Shown: piece after piece, positions 6,998 through 10,129 of the stretch
Layout of the letters: each line of letters begins with the position of its first letter
How positions within the stretch are numbered: position 1 is the first letter of the stretch
DNA from: Candidatus Thorarchaeota archaeon
GTDB lineage: Archaea > Asgardarchaeota > Thorarchaeia > Thorarchaeales > Thorarchaeaceae
Length of the DNA stretch: 10,129 nucleotides
NCBI GenBank assembly: GCA_016840385.1
Contig: JAEOSL010000122.1
Coordinates: 1-10,129, forward strand
Direction: 5' to 3'
The notes under the pieces: model-generated
Databases searched by the model: none
Told to the model about the DNA's origin: nothing
What the model saw: only the letters and a program-made list of their open reading frames with translations
Program-made: the position numbers and the translations under genes

Positions 6998-8008
6998 TTA
7001 TACTTCTTTTGAGCGTTTTTTCCAGAGTTGTGGATATCTACCTCGAATCATTAGAACTCGTTCACTGTTAGCGATAATTCCGCTCTTTGCTTTGGCTATT
7101 CGCTCACTACTCTCAGTTGCTCGAGCAAGGGCAATAACCTCATCCTTCAATGTCTTGATGGTAATCATATCATCCTTCTTGATTCCTGTACTTAGTTGAA
7201 CAACTCCAGTTGCTGCGAGATTTGCACCGTGGCAGATTGCATCCACTGCAGAGTCTCGGACCTTGATGTATGGGAGATGACCAACACCAAATTCAACTGG
7301 TTGAAGGTATCTTCGCAGCAATTTTTCATCTCCATCCTCTTTCCAGAAGATGAATGCATCCTTAAGATCGTAGAGAGAGCAAAGATGCTTGTCTTCTCGG
7401 AAATTGCCGACTCGAGTTCTACGAAGCTCTCTCATGTGCCCGCCTACACCAAGAGCTTCACCAATATCAAAACAGAGTTTTCGAATGTAAGTACCAGCTT
7501 GACTGCCTACACGAAATACAACTAATCTGCCCTTGATTTCTATTATTTTGTTGTAATAGACTTCGCGAACCCGCAGAACTCTTTTCACAGAAGAACGGAG
7601 GGGAGGTTTCTGGTAGAGCTTGCCAACAAAATCGTTGACCACACTGCGGATATCACCTTCATCTGCTGTATCATGAAGTTCGAGTATACAGACGTATTCC
7701 TTTCCTGCATGAAGAAGTGCCTGCATTGCCTTTGTGGCATTTCCTACTCCAGTAGGTAGGACTCCAGTAACTCCAGGGTCCAGTGTTCCACCATGACCTA
7801 CTCTTTCTACATTCAATATCTTTCTGACCCAAGTTGCTACTTCATGGCTGGTGGGGCCTGCAGGTTTGTCCAGTGCAATTACACCATTTTCAAGAAGATA
7901 TTCAATTGGTAAATTATCCAAGGATGAAAATCCGTATTCAGGATTCGTTGAACTTGATGCTTTTGCAATCAGTTCACGAGGTTGGTCTGCTGGCAGTATA
8001 CCTCCCAT
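6998..8008 (-). CDS. cbf5: Cbf5, archaeal TruB-family rRNA pseudouridine synthase
   Basis: Cbf5 is the catalytic subunit of H/ACA ribonucleoproteins, converting uridine to pseudouridine in rRNA under guide RNA direction with Nop10, Gar1 and L7Ae; it can also modify tRNA U55. The 336-residue length is normal for archaea. Visible landmarks are LDKPAGPTSHEV (46-57), the catalytic loop GHGGTLDPGVTG with D77, the conserved GTYIRKL (172-178), RELRRTRVG (193-201), and a C-terminal PUA domain (~245-330) with HGANLA. The ATG at 8008 is preceded by AGGAG about 10 nt upstream. The gene follows L14e by 31 bp, so the two are probably co-transcribed. No key residue appears missing. In many archaea this gene sits with L14e and cmk exactly as here. 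Confidence 0.97.
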   Translation of the reverse strand: MGGILPADQPRELIAKASSSTNPEYGFSSLDNLPIEYLLENGVIALDKPAGPTSHEVATWVRKILNVERVGHGGTLDPGVTGVLPTGVGNATKAMQALLHAGKEYVCILELHDTADEGDIRSVVNDFVGKLYQKPPLRSSVKRVLRVREVYYNKIIEIKGRLVVFRVGSQAGTYIRKLCFDIGEALGVGGHMRELRRTRVGNFREDKHLCSLYDLKDAFIFWKEDGDEKLLRRYLQPVEFGVGHLPYIKVRDSAVDAICHGANLAATGVVQLSTGIKKDDMITIKTLKDEVIALARATESSERIAKAKSGIIANSERVLMIRGRYPQLWKKRSKEV

Positions 8009-8039
8009 TGACAGACTCTCCTAATACGGAATGATTCAT

Positions 8040-8321
8040 CTAAAGTTGAATGCGGATCTTCTCTCGGAACTTCTCGGTAAGGCCAGCGTCAGCAATTGCT
8101 TTCTCAACAGCTGCATCATCTGCACCTTCAGATATCTCAAGAGTAGTTTCCAAGGGTTCCAGATGTCTGATATTACAAAGACGACGTCTGACTCCGCTGA
8201 TATTCTTTGGACCAGTAACAGTTACATAATTGGTCTCGTTCTGCTCAACAACAATACAGTGGCTTCCTGCTTCGCGGCCAACCACTTTAACGCAAATTCT
8301 ACCTGTTTCGTACAATGTCAT
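8040..8321 (-). CDS. rpl14e: Large ribosomal subunit protein L14e
   Basis: L14e is a small archaeal/eukaryotic protein of the large ribosomal subunit with a KOW/SH3-like barrel. The 93-residue product opens with the family's TGRICVKVVGREAG pattern (6-19) and has VTGPKNISGVRRR (35-47) followed by NIRHLEP (50-56), all typical. The ATG at 8321 is chosen over an in-frame TTG at 8345 because a GAGGTG site lies 7 nt upstream and because homologues begin here. It sits between cmk (133 bp upstream) and cbf5 (31 bp downstream). The C-terminal ~35 residues are acidic then basic, within normal family variation. Confidence 0.96.
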   Translation of the reverse strand: MTLYETGRICVKVVGREAGSHCIVVEQNETNYVTVTGPKNISGVRRRLCNIRHLEPLETTLEISEGADDAAVEKAIADAGLTEKFREKIRIQL

Positions 8322-8354
8322 GTTAATACACCTCGCCGGGTCCAAAGTCTACAA

Positions 8355-8368
8355 TCGAGTCACCTCGA
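8355..8368 (-). other. GNRA-loop hairpin in the L14e leader
   Basis: On the minus strand TCGAG-GTGA-CTCGA forms a 5-bp stem with a GUGA (GNRA) tetraloop in the 133-bp gap between cmk and L14e. The sequence GAGGTGA inside it looks like a Shine-Dalgarno motif but leads to no supported gene. It may be a leader structure for L14e or chance. Nothing else in the 8322-8454 gap is recognisable. Confidence 0.25.
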
Positions 8369-8454
8369 AGTATCATCCCTATAGACTGGGAGAATTACGT
8401 CTTTTGAAGTTGATAGCAATATGAGCCTTCCGCTAGAGCGAGATGGGCTTAGTT

Positions 8455-8994
8455 CTATTTCTCTTTAAAGAAGGTCGCGATGGCTTTTGAGAGAATATCG
8501 GTCACGCCTTCGAGATCGTACTTTCCTGTGTTCAAAATTAAATCGTAGATTGAGAGGTCTGAGATGTCTACCTTGTAATATTCAAAGTACCTTGCCTTTT
8601 CGCTACCCTCTCGTGCAATGGTTTCACGTTTAGCAAATTCGAAATCAGTGCCATCACGTGATGCAATTCGTTTTATGCGAACCTCAACAGGTGCTATCAA
8701 TAGGATATTGAAATCTGAATGTTCACCTGCCATCCAAGCAGCTAATTGACCATCAATGATACAATTGCCTTTCTTCGCTGCATCCTTCTGAGTGTCATCA
8801 ATCAATTTGTCAATGTCCAAGTCGCCTTCTGCTATTCGACTAAATTCCTCGAGGGACATACCTCGTTCTTCAGCCAATTCTCTAAAAATAACACCAGCAG
8901 AAACCCTTCTCAAACCAAATTTCTGGGCTATTGAATCCGAAACCGAACTCTTCCCAGTCCCGTGAAGTCCGCCAATTGTAATGACTCGCTTCAT
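8455..8994 (-). CDS. cmk: Archaeal-type cytidylate kinase
   Basis: This enzyme transfers phosphate from ATP to CMP or dCMP in the cytoplasm, feeding CTP and dCTP synthesis. The 179-residue protein has the P-loop GLHGTGKSS (9-17), the SAGVIFRELA motif (32-41) of the short archaeal Cmk family, IDGQLAAWM (80-88), where I would expect Arg in place of Gln in many relatives, and the C-terminal REGSEKARYFEYYKVDISDLSIYDL signature (128-152 region). The ATG at 8994 lies 9 bp after the L34e stop, and AGGG/AGG sequences at the end of L34e could serve as the ribosome binding site, so translation with L34e is likely coupled. The Gln at 83 is a mild oddity and should not alone imply inactivity. Confidence 0.95.
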   Translation of the reverse strand: MKRVITIGGLHGTGKSSVSDSIAQKFGLRRVSAGVIFRELAEERGMSLEEFSRIAEGDLDIDKLIDDTQKDAAKKGNCIIDGQLAAWMAGEHSDFNILLIAPVEVRIKRIASRDGTDFEFAKRETIAREGSEKARYFEYYKVDISDLSIYDLILNTGKYDLEGVTDILSKAIATFFKEK

Positions 8995-9003
8995 TGTCCT
9001 GCC

Positions 9004-9270
9004 CTACTCTCTGGCTTTGCTGATAATTCCACGACGTAAAGCTATCGAAGATAATACTCCACCATATGGTCGATTAGGACGTTTGGATGACTTACTGGAT
9101 TTCCTGCTGCGTCGGTACATTGATTCTTTAGGCAGCTGTAATTGAGCTCCAGTAACAGGACATTTTCCACCGCTCTTGTACATTTTATTCCTGTGTACTA
9201 CTCGTCTACCGCCAGGAGTTCTGACGACGCGATTTGCTCTTCCTCTGGTAAGTTGACCTGGTCGTGGCAT
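9004..9270 (-). CDS. rpl34e: Large ribosomal subunit protein L34e, cysteine-poor form
   Basis: L34e is a small basic protein of the archaeal/eukaryotic large ribosomal subunit. The 88-residue product begins MPRPGQLTRG, as homologues do, and has RTPGGRRVVHRNK (17-29) and RPNRPYGGVL (64-73). The ATG at 9270 is preceded by GGGTG 8 nt upstream; the frame stays open to a TTG at 9375, but that extension is unlike the family. Most archaeal L34e proteins bind zinc through two Cys pairs; here only C37 remains, with T40, S74 and A77 at the other expected positions, so this copy probably does not bind zinc. It is tightly linked to cmk (9 bp) and follows the EMC3-like gene after a 252-bp gap. Confidence 0.94.
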   Translation of the reverse strand: MPRPGQLTRGRANRVVRTPGGRRVVHRNKMYKSGGKCPVTGAQLQLPKESMYRRSRKSSKSSKRPNRPYGGVLSSIALRRGIISKARE

Positions 9271-9372
9271 TTTCCAAACACCCTTGTTATCTTGGCACCG
9301 TTCATTGTTAATTGGACCTTCTTGAACACCAGAGTGTTGTCCACCCAGGAAACGGCACTGGGTTAAACTCTG

Positions 9373-9447
9373 CAAAGTTAGTTTGGGACCAGGTCAACTT
9401 CAAGATATTATTCGTGACCTGAGTATTTATTCACCTGTCTAACTTTG
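9373..9447 (-). other. Nested inverted repeats in the L34e leader region
   Basis: The 252-bp gap between the EMC3-like gene and L34e holds an outer 9-bp inverted repeat (CAAAGTTAG at 9373-9381 with CTAACTTTG at 9439-9447) enclosing an inner 7-bp pair (CAGGTCA at 9390-9396 with TGACCTG at 9415-9421). Together they could fold into a two-stem arm with an asymmetric internal loop. A TATA-like AATAAATA on the minus strand lies inside it (about 9425-9432). It may be an L34e leader structure, an operator, or a small RNA. No tRNA or snoRNA signature was found here. Confidence 0.35.
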
Positions 9448-9485
9448 TTCAAGTTTCCTCTAACTGATACCTGCGCCTAATTGGT

Positions 9486-9502
9486 CGCTTTTAAGCAAAG
9501 CG
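9486..9502. other. Small hairpin after the EMC3-like gene
   Basis: CGCTTT-TAAGC-AAAGCG is a 6-bp perfect hairpin lying 20 nt past the stop of the EMC3-like gene. On the minus strand it contains CTTAAAAG, which could also serve as a TATA box for L34e. Either a 3'-end structure or a promoter element is possible. Confidence 0.25.
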
Positions 9503-9522
9503 GTGGGACTGTTCATCCGCAT

Positions 9523-10098
9523 TTATGTCTGAGGAGTCATTACTTGAGTGCCCATAATCCTTTGGAGGATACTAGACATTCCCAAACCAACTAAGAAATA
9601 AAAGCCCCAGTATGTCATCCCGAATCCTGCGACGGTTGCAGTTCCAAGCATTCCGTCTAGAAATGGCAATACGCTTTGAATATTGAAGGGAAGAACCGCA
9701 ACGAGCATATCTCCTCCAGTAGCAGGCCATGAATAGAATCCCCTGAGGACGGTGAATATTAACATAAATGGAATCAAGAAGATCAATGATGGTTTGCATC
9801 GATTGGTCATTGATTCCCGTTGAATTCTATCGATGTATGCTTTCCGTCTCTTTACTTTCTTCATCAGTTTCTCGTTCCCAGTACGCTTAGCTTCTTTGTC
9901 CATTTCTTGATGCTGCTTAATTTCAGCCTGGTAACGAGTCAGCCTACGCATATCTGTGAACCGACGCATTGCTAAATTACTCATCGTGGATACCGAGAGT
10001 GAAACAAACATGATGAAGAGTGCAGAATATGGAGGATATTGTACACCCGCAAATACAACTGCAAACCAAGCCATGAAGTCACCTAAGAGATCTTGCAT
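9523..10098 (-). CDS. DUF106 / EMC3-TMCO1-type membrane protein insertase
   Basis: Archaeal DUF106 proteins belong to the Oxa1 superfamily with YidC, Get1, EMC3 and TMCO1, and are thought to help insert membrane proteins co-translationally near SecYEG. The 191-residue protein shows the expected plan: a hydrophobic N-terminal stretch and first transmembrane helix (~22-44), a long basic coiled-coil (~45-98) that would contact the ribosome or nascent chain, a second helix (~104-121), an amphipathic region, and a third helix (~158-180). The ATG at 10098 has GGAG 10 nt upstream. Location before L34e and cmk, commonly downstream of secY and adk in archaea, supports the call. Function in this organism is inferred from the family. 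Confidence 0.92.
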   Translation of the reverse strand: MQDLLGDFMAWFAVVFAGVQYPPYSALFIMFVSLSVSTMSNLAMRRFTDMRRLTRYQAEIKQHQEMDKEAKRTGNEKLMKKVKRRKAYIDRIQRESMTNRCKPSLIFLIPFMLIFTVLRGFYSWPATGGDMLVAVLPFNIQSVLPFLDGMLGTATVAGFGMTYWGFYFLVGLGMSSILQRIMGTQVMTPQT

Positions 10099-10105
10099 AC
10101 AGATT

Positions 10106-10129
10106 CTACTCCATCAGTGTACCTGCTAG
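10106..10129 (-). CDS. Possible C-terminal end of the upstream gene (partial)
   Basis: On the minus strand the right edge can be read as codons for LAGTLME followed by TAG at 10106-10108, ending 7 nt before the EMC3-like start, with the GGAG ribosome binding site overlapping its last codons. Such tight spacing is typical of this cluster, where adk or secY usually precedes DUF106. Seven residues are far too few to identify the protein, and the reading frame itself is a guess. Confidence 0.25.
   Translation of the reverse strand, partial: LAGTLME

Noticed and set aside
7196..7525. A 109-codon open frame on the plus strand inside cbf5
   Set aside because: It is antisense to a highly conserved part of Cbf5 and has no supporting start signal or motif.
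8322..8345. An upstream TTG start adding eight residues to L14e
   Set aside because: GAGGTG correctly spaced before the ATG at 8321 and the family's usual N-terminus both favour the shorter form.
9271..9375. A 35-residue N-terminal extension of L34e from a TTG start
   Set aside because: The family begins at MPRP, a ribosome binding site precedes that ATG, and the extension resembles nothing in L34e.
9373..9447. An H/ACA guide RNA formed by the nested repeats
   Set aside because: No ACA or ANANNA box follows the lower stem at the expected distance and no convincing K-turn is visible.

Overview
This window looks archaeal. The minus strand from about 7.0 kb to the right edge carries a run of genes found together in many archaeal genomes: a DUF106/EMC3-type membrane insertase-like protein, ribosomal protein L34e, an archaeal-type cytidylate kinase, ribosomal protein L14e, and the Cbf5 (TruB-family) rRNA pseudouridine synthase. 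Starts preceded by GAGGTG-like ribosome binding sites and TATA-type promoter sequences fit this. The moderate GC content and the style of the TnpB suggest an Asgard (Thorarchaeia-like) genome, but that is an impression and the sequence alone does not prove it.

Layout: (1) 25-1704, minus strand: an intact TnpB-family RuvC nuclease whose usual second catalytic acid is replaced by Gly, with a Glu in the alternative position just before the zinc finger; its last ~330 nt hold three perfect hairpins that may belong to a guide (omega) RNA. (2) 1705-1960: an AT-rich divergent promoter region with a 14-bp direct repeat. (3) 1961-6835, plus strand: one very large protein (about 1,624 residues), the main unknown of the window. 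It has a possible N-terminal membrane segment, a RecB/Cas4-type PD-(D/E)XK nuclease core, a P-loop ATPase resembling RecA/RadA/KaiC proteins, a ~700-residue C-terminal part I do not recognise, and a duplicated acidic Tyr/Glu-rich tail. (4) 6836-6997: a convergent intergenic gap with a strong UUCG-capped hairpin on the minus strand. (5) 6998-10129, minus strand: the housekeeping translation/membrane cluster.

The right half is ordinary: ribosome synthesis (L14e, L34e), rRNA modification (Cbf5), CTP/dCTP precursor supply (Cmk) and membrane protein insertion (EMC3-like). The left half looks accessory: a mobile-element nuclease next to a giant nuclease-ATPase, placed at the 3' end of the conserved cluster. 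The giant gene is the best candidate for an undescribed system. The order nuclease then RecA-like ATPase in one possibly membrane-tethered chain suggests DNA processing or defence against foreign DNA, but this is inference from motifs only.
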